A DNA stretch of 64,000 nt, taken from NCBI GenBank assembly GCA_949388605.1, contig CASKJV010000004.1:1-64000 (forward strand). The letters run 5' to 3'. This stretch comes from an uncultured Clostridia bacterium. GTDB lineage: Bacteria; Bacillota; Clostridia; TANB77; CAG-508. The number at the start of each line of letters is the position of its first letter. The first letter of the stretch is position 1. Both the position numbers and the translations under genes were made by a program. Shown one piece after another: positions 8,692-17,834 of the stretch. Below the pieces are notes generated by a model that was given only the letters and a program-made list of their open reading frames with translations, was not told where the DNA came from and searched no databases.

Positions 8692-9339
8692 ATGAAAGAA
8701 TTAATAATTAATAGTATAGATTTATGGACAGAACAACACAAAAATCATTATGAATGCTTTAATGGTGCTTTTGTAGATGGATTTGAAAACAATAAAATTC
8801 CATTTGATGAATATAAGATCGTAAAAAATTGTAACTGCATTATAACAATTAATAGATATGATATTAATATAAGTAATAAACACAATGCTATTATATTTTA
8901 TAAAAATAGCAAACCTACTAGATTAATGGTTATAAATAAAGAAACTGAACTTGAAAAGTGTATAAATGTAGCATTAAGTCAATATTTTGAAGATTCTATA
9001 TTAAAAAAAATATATGATAAATTGAATATAAAATCATCAATAGTAGATTTGAAAGAAGAACCTATATATAATGAAACAGATATAACAAAAGAAATAGATG
9101 TTGGTTCTTGTGATAGATGGAAACTTTTGTATAATATGTTAAAAGGTAGTTACACAGAAAGTAATACTAAATATGGGAATTTTGAAAGTGACCAATATGA
9201 GTTTGTTCCAAATTTATATATAAAATATAAATTAAATACAGATAAAGAAAATTTTATAATAGAACATAAATGTGCTTTCATAAATATTACAAAAACTAGA
9301 CTAATTCCAATACAAGAGAATTCATTATTAACTAAATAA
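8692..9339 (+). CDS. Hypothetical protein
   Basis: A soluble protein of about 215 residues that I do not recognise. A start at 8692 (MKELIINS) or 8668 (overlapping the SDR stop) is possible. The GGAGGA at 8670 is far from the first and absent for the second, so the start is uncertain. The sequence has many isoleucines, lysines and asparagines, no membrane segment and no clear motif. GSCDRWKLLYNML and QYEFVPNLYIKYK are the most distinctive pieces. Its position suggests coupling to the SDR enzyme. Confidence 0.6.
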   Translation: MKELIINSIDLWTEQHKNHYECFNGAFVDGFENNKIPFDEYKIVKNCNCIITINRYDINISNKHNAIIFYKNSKPTRLMVINKETELEKCINVALSQYFEDSILKKIYDKLNIKSSIVDLKEEPIYNETDITKEIDVGSCDRWKLLYNMLKGSYTESNTKYGNFESDQYEFVPNLYIKYKLNTDKENFIIEHKCAFINITKTRLIPIQENSLLTK

Positions 9340-9511
9340 ATTTTATGAGTAATCCAAAAGAATATAAAGAAAAAATTTTTTAATGAATATCAACTATGAG
9401 TACTTTAATTGCTAAAAGATATAAAGAATTGGATTTAGAATTAATACAAATAAATGGAAAATTAAATTTATAAGATTTTGATTATAAAATGTAATAAAAG
9501 AGGAAACAAAA

Positions 9512-10282
9512 ATGATAGATGAAAAAATTGAAGAATATAAGAAAAAAATATTGGTTAGTGATTATGATCAAACATTTTATTTAAATGATGAAGATATTGA
9601 AAAAAATAAAATTGCTGTTGAAAAGTTTAGAAGTAAAGGAAATATTTTTATTATTGCCACTGGAAATTGCTATTATGACATAAAGAAAAAAGGTAATAAA
9701 TATAATATTAAATATGATTATTTGATTATAAATCATGGTGGATCAATATTAAATGAAAAAGACGAAATTATATATAATTTTCCTATAGAAAATACAATAA
9801 TTAACGAAATAAGAAAAGAATTGGAAATATATATTCCTAATATAAAAGCTCATCTGGAAAAAAGTACATATGGAACATCAACAAATAAATATTTTTGTAG
9901 CAAACAAAAATTAAGTAGATTAGATTTTAATAATAAGGATTTAACAAAAGTAAATATAAAATTAGATTCTACAGAAATGGCTGATAAAATAAAAGGTATA
10001 ATTAATAATAAATATTCAAATTTTGTTAATTGCTATAAAGTATCAAAAAACGTAATAGAAATAATATCAAAACAAATTGATAAATCTAAAGCAATAAAAT
10101 TACTAGCTAATTATTATAATCTAGATAGTAAAGCAATTTATACAATAGGTGATGGATATAGTGATATAGAAATGGTTAAAAATTTCATGGGATATACTAT
10201 GAAAAATTCAGTAGAGGAATTAAAACATGTAGCTAAAAAAGAATTCGAAAGTGTATCAGAACTTATAAAAGAGATAATGTAG
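9512..10282 (+). CDS. HAD phosphatase, Cof-like
   Basis: 256 residues. Motif I is DYDQT (nucleophile D17, acid/base D19), a second motif reads FIIATGN, and motif IV is GDGYSD at about 212-217. It belongs to the C2-cap HAD phosphatases like the gene at 432 but is clearly diverged from it. The start follows AAAGAGGAAA. It is followed 83 bases later by the MFS transporter. The substrate is unknown, and a phosphorylated small molecule is expected. Confidence 0.85.
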   Translation: MIDEKIEEYKKKILVSDYDQTFYLNDEDIEKNKIAVEKFRSKGNIFIIATGNCYYDIKKKGNKYNIKYDYLIINHGGSILNEKDEIIYNFPIENTIINEIRKELEIYIPNIKAHLEKSTYGTSTNKYFCSKQKLSRLDFNNKDLTKVNIKLDSTEMADKIKGIINNKYSNFVNCYKVSKNVIEIISKQIDKSKAIKLLANYYNLDSKAIYTIGDGYSDIEMVKNFMGYTMKNSVEELKHVAKKEFESVSELIKEIM

Positions 10283-10365
10283 GTGAAAGATATGTCATTA
10301 GATGTATCTATATGTGTTTTATTTTTATTATGTGTAGAATAAATTGTAATAACTAGGAGCAACAA

Positions 10366-11523
10366 ATGAAAGAATATTTTTATAAAAAAGAATATAAGTA
10401 TATATATTTAGAATGGTTTTCATATAGTTTTGCATATACTTTAATAGAAACATATGGAACAGTTATGTTATATAAAAATGGTGTGCCTATTTGGTTAATT
10501 TTGTTAATATATGGATTACGTTTTGGAATAACAGGATTTATAACACCTTTATTTATGAGTATATCTAGTAAATTCGGAATAGCAAAATGCAATTTAATAT
10601 CAAATTTTTTTGGTATTATAAGTTCATGTATTATAATGAATAGTAATGATATAAAACAAACATTAATTTTGTTTATAATTGTTATGGGATTGAATGGATT
10701 ATCAAATCCATCTACAGATGCTTTATCTAGTCAGTATGTAGATAGAGAGCATAAAGGAAGATTTAATAGCTTTTTTAAAATATCTAAAATATTAGGACAA
10801 GCTATGGGAAGTGGACTAGTTACATGGGGAGTAATAACAAATAATAATATTATTTTATTTACAATAATTATTATATTATTTTTAATGCAATACGTTTTTA
10901 TAAGAAAGATAGATTATAAGCCACAAAATAAAGCAAATGCTTTTAAATCATCAATGAAATATATATTAAAAAGTAATAGTAGATATAAATTAATATATGC
11001 ATTAAGAACTAGTCATATAATAGAAAGACAATTTGTACCATTATATGTATATATAGTATTAAAAGATTTTACTTTATTTTCTTCAATAATAATCATTTCA
11101 TTATTATTGCAAATAATTACTATAACTTTAATAGGAAAATATTCAGATAAAAATATAGTAAAATCTAATAATTTAGTAACAATTATTAAATTAATTATAA
11201 CAGCAATATTTTTATTTGCAAAAAATAAAATAACGATATCACTTAATAAAACAGCAAGCGATAATTTGGAAAAGGTATATGAAACTTCTATAGAAACTTC
11301 TATACAAAATATTATAAAAGAATCAAAAGAAAATAATGAGTTATTATCAACAGTAGGACAAATGAGCTTATGTTTTACAGAAGTAATTGTTTTTAGTATA
11401 TTAGCACTTTTAAGTAAGTTTATTGGAGAAAGAATATTTGTTGTTATATTTATATTATCAATGATGTCTACAGTTTTTATAAATATTAATATAAAGAAAA
11501 CTAATAAAAAATGTAATAATTAG
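10366..11523 (+). CDS. MFS transporter
   Basis: A 385-residue integral membrane protein with about ten to twelve hydrophobic segments. Between the second and third segments is a basic loop (SISSKFGIAKC) in the place of the MFS loop motif, and GLSNPSTDALSSQYVDREHKGRF resembles the RAxxxG motif region after TM4 and TM5. Its mean length and the two six-helix halves fit the major facilitator superfamily, probably drug or small-metabolite efflux. TAGGAG lies 7 bases before the start. No substrate can be inferred. Confidence 0.75.
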   Translation: MKEYFYKKEYKYIYLEWFSYSFAYTLIETYGTVMLYKNGVPIWLILLIYGLRFGITGFITPLFMSISSKFGIAKCNLISNFFGIISSCIIMNSNDIKQTLILFIIVMGLNGLSNPSTDALSSQYVDREHKGRFNSFFKISKILGQAMGSGLVTWGVITNNNIILFTIIIILFLMQYVFIRKIDYKPQNKANAFKSSMKYILKSNSRYKLIYALRTSHIIERQFVPLYVYIVLKDFTLFSSIIIISLLLQIITITLIGKYSDKNIVKSNNLVTIIKLIITAIFLFAKNKITISLNKTASDNLEKVYETSIETSIQNIIKESKENNELLSTVGQMSLCFTEVIVFSILALLSKFIGERIFVVIFILSMMSTVFININIKKTNKKCNN

Positions 11524-11529
11524 GTAGTA

Positions 11530-11688
11530 AATTTAGAAAAGATTGTAAGAAAGTCCACAATATACAAAAGCCGAATGGTAGCATGGAAGAAGTAATGAAA
11601 ATAGGAATGTTTAATTCAGGAATTTTTTTCAACTATATTACAAAGAAATGATATAAAATGTATTGCTTGTGGACTAAGTATAAATTAA
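11530..11688 (+). pseudogene. Frameshifted gene remnant
   Basis: One frame reads KDCKKVHNIQKPNGSMEEV followed by KIGMFNSGI and stops. After a shift of frame at about 11630 the text continues ILQRNDIKCIACGLSIN-stop. Both parts look like real protein, with a CxxC near the end. The fragment therefore looks like the last 50 residues of a lost gene. I cannot name the family. Confidence 0.5.
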
Positions 11689-11713
11689 GATAATATTTTG
11701 GAGGTAATATTAT

Positions 11714-12562
11714 ATGGAATTAGTAAAATATGATAATATAGAGAACTTTGTGAATGAAAATATGAATTTAATATTAGAAAAAGAATGGCTTAATTGCCTA
11801 ATGGTAGGTAATTGTTTAGATGGAATGAAAGAAAAACCAAATGATTGGTTATTAGCCAAAGTGACAGAAAATAGTAAAACAGAATTAATAATTTTATATA
11901 GAAAACCTTGGAAATTATTATTATATTCACCAACAAATAATAAATCAGATGAATTATTTGAATTTACAGCTAAAGAAATATATAAAATAGATGCAAATTT
12001 GCTTGGAGTAAATTCTGAAAAGGAAATAGGAAACAAATTTGCAGAATATTATTGTGAAATATCAAATTTAAATTTTAAAACTCATAAACCACTTAGAATA
12101 TTGTTATTAACAAATATAGAAAAAGCTAATTTAAATGAAGAGTTAATTTTTAGAAAAGCAAGTATTAGTGATAAACCTATACTTACGAAGTTTATTAAAA
12201 CTTTTTATGATGATATAGGGGATAAAAGATATACAAATAAAGAAATAGAAGAAAAATTTGATTCATATATAAAAAAAGAATATTATGTAATCGAAGATAA
12301 TGGAAAAATAGTTTCTCAGACAATATTTACAAGAGATTTAAAAAAAGGAAAATGTATAAGTTTTGTTTATACACCTGAAAAAGAGAGAGGAAAAGGATAT
12401 GCGTACAATTTAATTTATAGAGTTTCTAAAAAGGCTTTAGATGAAGGCGCAGAATATTGCGTACTATATACAGATGATGGAAATCCTATAAGTAATCATG
12501 TGTATGAGAAAATAGGCTATAAAAGAATGGTTGATTGTGAAGACATAGAATTTTATAAATAG
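11714..12562 (+). CDS. Two-domain GNAT acetyltransferase
   Basis: 282 residues. The C-terminal half (about 145-282) is a GNAT domain with the acetyl-CoA loop ERGKGYAYNL, and the segment NPISNHVYEKIGYK fits the last conserved motif. The N-terminal half has the alpha/beta pattern of a degenerate GNAT-like repeat without a clear loop. This arrangement is common in uncharacterised FR47-like acetyltransferases. TTGGAGG precedes the start. The substrate is unknown. Confidence 0.8.
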   Translation: MELVKYDNIENFVNENMNLILEKEWLNCLMVGNCLDGMKEKPNDWLLAKVTENSKTELIILYRKPWKLLLYSPTNNKSDELFEFTAKEIYKIDANLLGVNSEKEIGNKFAEYYCEISNLNFKTHKPLRILLLTNIEKANLNEELIFRKASISDKPILTKFIKTFYDDIGDKRYTNKEIEEKFDSYIKKEYYVIEDNGKIVSQTIFTRDLKKGKCISFVYTPEKERGKGYAYNLIYRVSKKALDEGAEYCVLYTDDGNPISNHVYEKIGYKRMVDCEDIEFYK

Positions 12563-12648
12563 AATAAATAAATATATTAAATTTAATTTAGTTAAGTAAA
12601 TATTTATAAAAATATATTATATTAAAATATGAAAAAGGAGAAAGTTGA

Positions 12649-13467
12649 GTGGATGAATATAAAAAGTATTTAGATTTTGCAATTGAAATAGCTAACGAAG
12701 CAGGAAAAATAATGAGATATTATTTTTCTAAAAAAGATATATCATCTTATAAGGGAGATAAAACAATAGTAACTCTAGCTGATAAAGAGATAAATTCATA
12801 TTTAATAAAAAGAGTAAAAGAAGAATTTCCAACACATTGTGTTGATGGAGAAGAAGAACAATTTGGAGAAAGTAAATATATATGGGTTTGTGATCCAATT
12901 GATGGAACAGCAATGTATGCAAGACATATACCAGTAGCAGTTTTTTCGCTTGCATTAGTAATAGATGGAGTTTCTACTGTAGGATTGATTTATGATCCAT
13001 TTACTGATAATATGTATACAGCAATTAAAGAAAAAGGAGCATATCAAAATAGTAAACAGATTAGTGTTAATGACTATGCTTTAGAAGATGTAAGAAGTGT
13101 AGCACATTATGATGCATGGGCAAATGCTGACTATGATATATCAAGTGTAGTTCAAGAACTAAGAAGAAAAACGTATTTTATAAGTTTAGGAAGTATTATT
13201 AGAGCGTCTATGTGTGTTGCAAGTGGAGAGTTTATATTAGCAATATTTCCAGGAACAACACACAAAAATTGTGATATAGCAGCTGTTAAACTAATAGTAG
13301 AAGAAGCAGGAGGAAAAGTAACTAACTTATTTGGAAATGAACAAAGATATGATACAAGTATAAATGGCGCTATAATAAGTAATAATAAAGTCCATAATGA
13401 AGTAATAGATATAATAAAAAAATATTTAAAAGATAAACAATTACAAGGAGATAAAAAATATGTTTAA
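12649..13467 (+). CDS. Inositol monophosphatase family phosphatase
   Basis: 272 residues, GTG start 8 bases after AAGGAG. The lithium-sensitive phosphatase motifs are intact: GEEEQ (67-71), CDPIDGTAMY (D82 and D85) and the distal CDIAAVKLIVEEAGG. It hydrolyses a phosphate monoester (inositol phosphate, histidinol phosphate, PAP or similar) with Mg2+. The next gene overlaps its stop by 8 bases and a dehydrogenase follows, so the three form one unit. The family does not decide among IMPase, HisN and CysQ activity. Confidence 0.85.
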   Translation: MDEYKKYLDFAIEIANEAGKIMRYYFSKKDISSYKGDKTIVTLADKEINSYLIKRVKEEFPTHCVDGEEEQFGESKYIWVCDPIDGTAMYARHIPVAVFSLALVIDGVSTVGLIYDPFTDNMYTAIKEKGAYQNSKQISVNDYALEDVRSVAHYDAWANADYDISSVVQELRRKTYFISLGSIIRASMCVASGEFILAIFPGTTHKNCDIAAVKLIVEEAGGKVTNLFGNEQRYDTSINGAIISNNKVHNEVIDIIKKYLKDKQLQGDKKYV

Positions 13468-13858
13468 TGTAAATCATGTTGCAATAAGTGTAACAGATAT
13501 TGATAAAAGTATAGAATTTTATAAAAAGTTTGGATTTGAAGAATTTAAGAAATGGAAAGCAGAAGATGAAAGTATTAAAATTAATATGCTAAAACTAAAT
13601 AATATAGTTTTAGAAATATTTTGCTATAAAGAATATATAAAATTGCCAGAAACAGCAAAAACAACAGCAACAGATTTACCAATATTAGGAACAAAACATT
13701 TGGCACTAGGTGTAGATAACATTGAAACTGCTAAGAAATTTGTATTACAAAATAATATTTGTTCAAATGTGGATATAAAGACAGGTAGATTAGGAAAAGA
13801 ATATTTCTTTATTAATGATCCAGATGGAATATTAGTAGAAATAATTGAAAATGATTAA
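13460..13858 (+). CDS. VOC superfamily (glyoxalase-like) protein
   Basis: 132 residues, one vicinal-oxygen-chelate fold made of two beta-alpha-beta-beta-beta units: VNHVAISVTDIDKSIEFYKK at the start and TKHLALGVDNIETAKKF halfway. The metal ligands appear as H6, E53-like LEIF and the terminal VEI glutamate. It could be a lyase, epimerase or dioxygenase. The gene overlaps the phosphatase by 8 bases and lies 14 bases before the dehydrogenase, so translation is probably coupled. Confidence 0.8.
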   Translation: MFNVNHVAISVTDIDKSIEFYKKFGFEEFKKWKAEDESIKINMLKLNNIVLEIFCYKEYIKLPETAKTTATDLPILGTKHLALGVDNIETAKKFVLQNNICSNVDIKTGRLGKEYFFINDPDGILVEIIEND

Positions 13859-13872
13859 GGAGTGTAGAATAT

Positions 13873-14772
13873 ATGTTTAATAAAATTGTAATAGTAGAGC
13901 CTGTTTTAATAACAGAAGAAGGCGTAGAAGAATTAAAGGGATTTTGTAAAGAACTTATATATCATACTACAGATACTATTAATGATGAAGACACTATTAG
14001 TAGAATAGGAGATGCTGATTGTATATTAGTATCATATAAAACTGTAATAAATAGCAATATAATAAATAATTGTAAAAATTTAAAATATATTTCAATGTGC
14101 TGTTCTTTTTATGGAAAGCAATATGCAAAAGTAGATATAGATACTTTAATAGAAAAAGGAATTTCTTTTTCATATTTGAAAGGGCATGGAGATAATGGAG
14201 TTGTTGAATTTACACTTTCTGGAGTAATTAGTTTATTACATGGATTTGGAAAAAAGAGATGGAAAGAAGAGCAATTAGATTTAACAGATATAAAAATAGG
14301 TATATTAGGATTGGGAGATATAGGAACTAAAATTGCAAGAACTTTTCAATTATTAGGTTCTGATGTTTATTATTATAGTAGAACTAGAAAAGAACACGAA
14401 GAAGAAAATGGAATTAAATATTTAGAATTAAAAGAATTATTATCTACAGTAGATATTATTTCTATTAATCTTAATAGAAATGTATGCCTTATAGGAGATG
14501 ATAATTTAAATATATATGGAGATGGAAAAATAATTGTAAATACTTCGATTGGATATTGCTATGAAATAGAAACACTTAAAAAATGGCTACAAAATAAAAA
14601 TAATTATTATATATGCGATAAACCAACAATTAATGATGATATAAAAGAAATTTTAAACTATGAAAATGTAATATATACAGATATAATTACTGGTGATACA
14701 GAACAATGTTATAATAGAGCTACAAAGCAAATCATTAGCAATATAAATAAATATTTCAATGAACATATTTAA
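13873..14772 (+). CDS. D-2-hydroxyacid dehydrogenase family protein
   Basis: 299 residues with the NAD-binding Rossmann motif LGLGDIGTKIARTF at about 150-163, preceded by a flavodoxin-like catalytic domain typical of D-2-hydroxyacid dehydrogenases. The late NTSIGYCYE and CDKPTINDD segments replace the usual Arg/Glu/His motifs. The catalytic histidine is not evident, so activity may differ from the family norm. Third gene of the 12649-14772 unit and followed by a strong terminator. The start follows AAGGAG. Confidence 0.75.
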   Translation: MFNKIVIVEPVLITEEGVEELKGFCKELIYHTTDTINDEDTISRIGDADCILVSYKTVINSNIINNCKNLKYISMCCSFYGKQYAKVDIDTLIEKGISFSYLKGHGDNGVVEFTLSGVISLLHGFGKKRWKEEQLDLTDIKIGILGLGDIGTKIARTFQLLGSDVYYYSRTRKEHEEENGIKYLELKELLSTVDIISINLNRNVCLIGDDNLNIYGDGKIIVNTSIGYCYEIETLKKWLQNKNNYYICDKPTINDDIKEILNYENVIYTDIITGDTEQCYNRATKQIISNINKYFNEHI

Positions 14773-14852
14773 AGTAAATATAAGAATAATGCTAATATAT
14801 AAATAAAATCAAATAATTGGTTAGACGTAAAAAAATAATTGATATTTAAAAC

Positions 14853-14910
14853 AATCAAAATCCACAAGTTTTACTGGAAAGGTAAAATTGTGGATTTTGA
14901 TTATTTTTAT
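14853..14910 (+). terminator. Intrinsic terminator
   Basis: A 15-bp perfect outer stem (14853-14867 with 14888-14902) is extended by TTTTAC/GTAAAA around a TGGAAAG loop. The hairpin is A-rich before and T-rich after, so it can work in both directions. Confidence 0.9.
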
Positions 14911-15056
14911 ATTACAACATTTTATTTTAAAAAAGAAAATTTAATTAGTAGCATATAGAGAATAATAAAAATATAAATAAAATAACAATATAATTATAGC
15001 AAATTACATAATATACAAACAAATATGAATTAGTGCAAATAAAATTCAAAAAACTA

Positions 15057-15086
15057 TTGACAGTTGAATATATATTCATATATACT
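15057..15086 (+). promoter_or_regulatory. cad promoter with metal-repressor operator
   Basis: TTGACA (15057-15062) and TATACT (15081-15086) are 18 bp apart. Between them lies the perfect 14-bp palindrome TGAATATATATTCA (15065-15078), a form typical of ArsR/SmtB operators. A related half-palindrome TTGAATGAATACTCAA follows at about 15096-15111. Binding would block polymerase directly, so the regulator gene just downstream likely represses its own operon until metal arrives. Confidence 0.8.
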
Positions 15087-15145
15087 TTATATAAAGTTGA
15101 ATGAATACTCAATTAAAAATTGAACATAAAAGAAGGAGGTAATAA

Positions 15146-15511
15146 ATGTCAAAAAATGAATTTATATGTGATTGTAATATAATTCATAAAGAAGTAGTAG
15201 AAGAAACAATTAAAAATATGCCAGAAGCAGATACATTTAACAAACTTGCAGATTTTTTTAAAATTATTGGAGACACAACTAGAACAAAAATATTATTTGC
15301 TTTAGATCAAAATGAAATGTGTGTATGTGATATTGCAAATGTTTTAGGAATGAGTAAGTCATCCATATCACATCAATTAGGAACTTTAAGAAGAAGTGGA
15401 ATTGTTAAATGCAGAAAATCTGGGAAAGAAGTTTTCTATATGCTAGATGATAATCATGTGAAAGAAGTATTTGAGGTTGGTATTGAACATATAGAACATA
15501 AAAATAATTAA
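15146..15511 (+). CDS. cadC: CadC/ArsR-SmtB family metal-sensing repressor
   Basis: A 121-residue winged-helix repressor. It has the N-terminal pair C8/C10 and the recognition-helix pair C59/C61 in NEMCVCDIA, which make the thiolate site of CadC for Cd/Pb. D102/H104 with H115/H118 near the end make the alpha5 zinc site of SmtB/CzrA. The DNA helix is MSKSSISHQLGTLRRSG. It is preceded by AAGGAGG and by the palindromic operator. It heads the operon HMA protein - P-type ATPase. Confidence 0.9.
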   Translation: MSKNEFICDCNIIHKEVVEETIKNMPEADTFNKLADFFKIIGDTTRTKILFALDQNEMCVCDIANVLGMSKSSISHQLGTLRRSGIVKCRKSGKEVFYMLDDNHVKEVFEVGIEHIEHKNN

Positions 15512-15529
15512 AAATGTGGAGGCAAAAAT

Positions 15530-15751
15530 ATGAAAAGTAAATTTAAAATAAAAGGGTTAGATTGTGCAAATTGCGCAGCAGAACTTGAAAGAGCAATACA
15601 AAAAATAGAAGGAATAGAAAGTGCAAATATAAGTTTTATGACAGAGAGAATGATAATCGAATATAATGAAACAAGAAAAGAAGAAATAATGGAAAAAGTA
15701 AAAAAAGTTATAAAAAGAGAAGAACCAGATGTGACAATAGAAGAAATTTAA
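15530..15751 (+). CDS. Free-standing HMA metal-binding protein
   Basis: A 73-residue ferredoxin-fold HMA domain with GLDCANCAAELERAIQKIEG and metal cysteines C12 and C15. Sequence is closest to the N-terminal domains of Cd/Zn ATPases rather than to CopZ. The ATPase encoded next lacks this domain, so the two together equal one usual CadA. It is probably the metal chaperone for the pump. It starts 18 bases after cadC with GGAGG and is regulated with it. Confidence 0.85.
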   Translation: MKSKFKIKGLDCANCAAELERAIQKIEGIESANISFMTERMIIEYNETRKEEIMEKVKKVIKREEPDVTIEEI

Positions 15752-15780
15752 TAACACAAATAACAATTATTTTATACAAA

Positions 15781-15840
15781 CTAATAAGTTATATAGAGTA
15801 ACTACGAGTCATTTAAATATATTTAAGAATACTAAAAGTG
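15781..15840 (+). repeat. AGTTATAYAGAG intergenic motif, copy A
   Basis: AGTTATATAGAG (15787-15798), then a spacer and a weak hairpin ending AAAAGTG. The same layout occurs at 36472-36534 and 54619-54680. It sits between the HMA and ATPase genes of one operon, in transcribed RNA. Confidence 0.55.
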
Positions 15841-15891
15841 GATTATGTATTATAACAAGATTGTATATTTTAGGAAAGAAGATGATTAATC

Positions 15892-17733
15892 ATGAAGAAA
15901 AAAGGAATTAAAATTATAATAGCTGGTATATTATTTTTTATTGCACTTATCATAAATTTTAATAATGAATGGGTAAATAATGCAATTTATATTATATCTT
16001 ATATTATTGTTGGACTAGAAATTGTAAAAAAAGCAATTAGAAATATAACTAGAGGTAAAGTGTTTGATGAAAACTTCTTAATGACAGTTGCAACTATTGG
16101 AGCTTTTGGAGTAGGAGAATTTCCAGAAGCTGTTGCTGTTATGTTGTTTTATCAAGTAGGAGAATTATTTCAAAGTTATGCTGTAGATAAATCAAGAAAA
16201 TCAATTTCAAATTTAATGGATATTAGACCAGATTTTGCAAATGTAGAAAGAAATGGTAAACTTGAAAAAATTGATCCAGATGAGGTAAAAGTTGGAGAAG
16301 TAATAGTTGTTAAACCAGGAGAAAAAATACCATTAGATGGATATATAGAATATGGAGCATCAAGTATTGATACCAAAGCTTTAACAGGAGAATCATTACC
16401 ACGAGAGATTGCAAAGGGAGATGAAGTGTTAAGTGGTTCAATAAACTTAAATTCTGTTATAAAAATTAAAGTAACAAAAGAATATGAAGAATCTACTGTA
16501 AGCAAAATTTTAGAATTAGTAGAAAATGCAAGTAGTAAAAAATCAAAATCAGAAAATTTTATAACAAAATTCGCTAGATATTATACCCCAGCTGTTGTTA
16601 TTATCGCAGTAATTTTAGCAATATTGCCACCAATTATAATAAAAGATGCTACATTTTCAGAATGGTCATATAGAGCATTATCATTTTTAGTTGTGTCTTG
16701 TCCTTGTGCATTAGTTATTTCTATTCCGTTAAGCTTTTTTGGAGGAATTGGTGGTGCTTCCAAAATGGGAATTTTAATAAAGGGAAGTAATTATTTAGAA
16801 CAATTAGCTAATACAGAAATAATTGTATTTGATAAAACAGGAACTTTAACAGAAGGTGTTTTTGAAGTACAAAAAGTTCATGCAATAGATATAAGTAATG
16901 AAGAATTACTAAAAATTACAGCATATGCTGAAAATTACTCAAATCATCCAATTTCTTTATCAGTAAAAAAGGCTTATAATAAGGAAATAGATGAAAAACA
17001 AATTTTAAAAACAGAAGAAGTATCAGGATGTGGAGTTATTGCTACAATTGGAAAACAAGAGGTATTAGTAGGAAATGAAAAACTAATGAAAGAAAAAAAC
17101 ATTAATTTTACAAAATGTAATGATATTGGAACTGTCTTATATGTAGCAATAGAAGGGAAATATGCAGGATATATATTAATAGCAGATAAAATAAAAGAAG
17201 ATTCAATAAAAGCGATAAAAGAATTAAAGAAAAATAGTATAAAACAAACAGTAATGCTGACTGGAGATAGAAAAAATGTTGGAGAAAGTGTAGCTAAAGA
17301 AATAGGATTAGATAAAGTTTATACAGAATTATTACCAGCTGGAAAAGTCGAAAAAGTGGAAAAAATGTTAAAACAAACGACTGAAAAAGGTAAACTTGTA
17401 TTTGTAGGAGATGGAATAAATGATGCACCAGTTTTAGCAATTTCAGATATAGGTATAGCAATGGGAGGTTTAGGAGCTGATAGCGCAATTGAAGCTGCAG
17501 ATATTGTGCTTATGACTGATGAACCATCTAAAATAGTGAGTGCTATTCATTTATCAAAAAGAACTATGAGAATTGTAAAAGAAAATATAGTGTTTGCTAT
17601 TTTCATAAAAGTACTTGTTTTAATTTTAAGTGCATTTGGATTATCTACTATGTGGGAAGCTGTATTTGCTGATGTTGGAGTTTCTATAATTGCTATAATA
17701 AATGCTCTAAGAGTATTAAAAGTAAAAGAATAA
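15892..17733 (+). CDS. cadA: Cd/Zn/Pb-transporting P1B-type ATPase
   Basis: 613 residues. Ion-site motif CPC (270-272), actuator TGES (165-168), phosphorylation site DKTGT (D314), hinge GDGINDAP, and six to eight membrane segments, with none of the usual N-terminal HMA domain. It exports soft divalent metals across the cytoplasmic membrane using ATP. The preceding HMA gene appears to supply the missing domain. It is third in the CadC-controlled operon and is closed by a terminator. Confidence 0.92.
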   Translation: MKKKGIKIIIAGILFFIALIINFNNEWVNNAIYIISYIIVGLEIVKKAIRNITRGKVFDENFLMTVATIGAFGVGEFPEAVAVMLFYQVGELFQSYAVDKSRKSISNLMDIRPDFANVERNGKLEKIDPDEVKVGEVIVVKPGEKIPLDGYIEYGASSIDTKALTGESLPREIAKGDEVLSGSINLNSVIKIKVTKEYEESTVSKILELVENASSKKSKSENFITKFARYYTPAVVIIAVILAILPPIIIKDATFSEWSYRALSFLVVSCPCALVISIPLSFFGGIGGASKMGILIKGSNYLEQLANTEIIVFDKTGTLTEGVFEVQKVHAIDISNEELLKITAYAENYSNHPISLSVKKAYNKEIDEKQILKTEEVSGCGVIATIGKQEVLVGNEKLMKEKNINFTKCNDIGTVLYVAIEGKYAGYILIADKIKEDSIKAIKELKKNSIKQTVMLTGDRKNVGESVAKEIGLDKVYTELLPAGKVEKVEKMLKQTTEKGKLVFVGDGINDAPVLAISDIGIAMGGLGADSAIEAADIVLMTDEPSKIVSAIHLSKRTMRIVKENIVFAIFIKVLVLILSAFGLSTMWEAVFADVGVSIIAIINALRVLKVKE

Positions 17734-17772
17734 ATAAAAATATATAAATTAATTTTATATTAGATAAAGAAA

Positions 17773-17806
17773 AAAGCACTTTGGTTTCCCAAAGTGCTTT
17801 TTATTA
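17773..17806 (+). terminator. Intrinsic terminator of cad operon
   Basis: Perfect 12-bp stem AAAGCACTTTGG (17773-17784) with CCAAAGTGCTTT (17789-17800), TTTC loop and T tail. The A-run upstream lets it also serve the convergent gene at 17835. Confidence 0.92.
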
Positions 17807-17834
17807 GCTTTGACGAATTAAAAAGTATATGGCA

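Larger units (their letters stand above)
14773..15145. other. Intergenic: terminator and cad promoter region
   Basis: The left half carries the terminator of the dehydrogenase unit and the right half the metal-regulated promoter. The roughly 130 bases between them show no gene or repeat. Confidence 0.7.

Noticed and set aside
9396..9473. Small gene MSTLIAKRYKELDLEL
   Set aside because: Twenty-five residues, no ribosome site and no recognised family; probably chance or debris.
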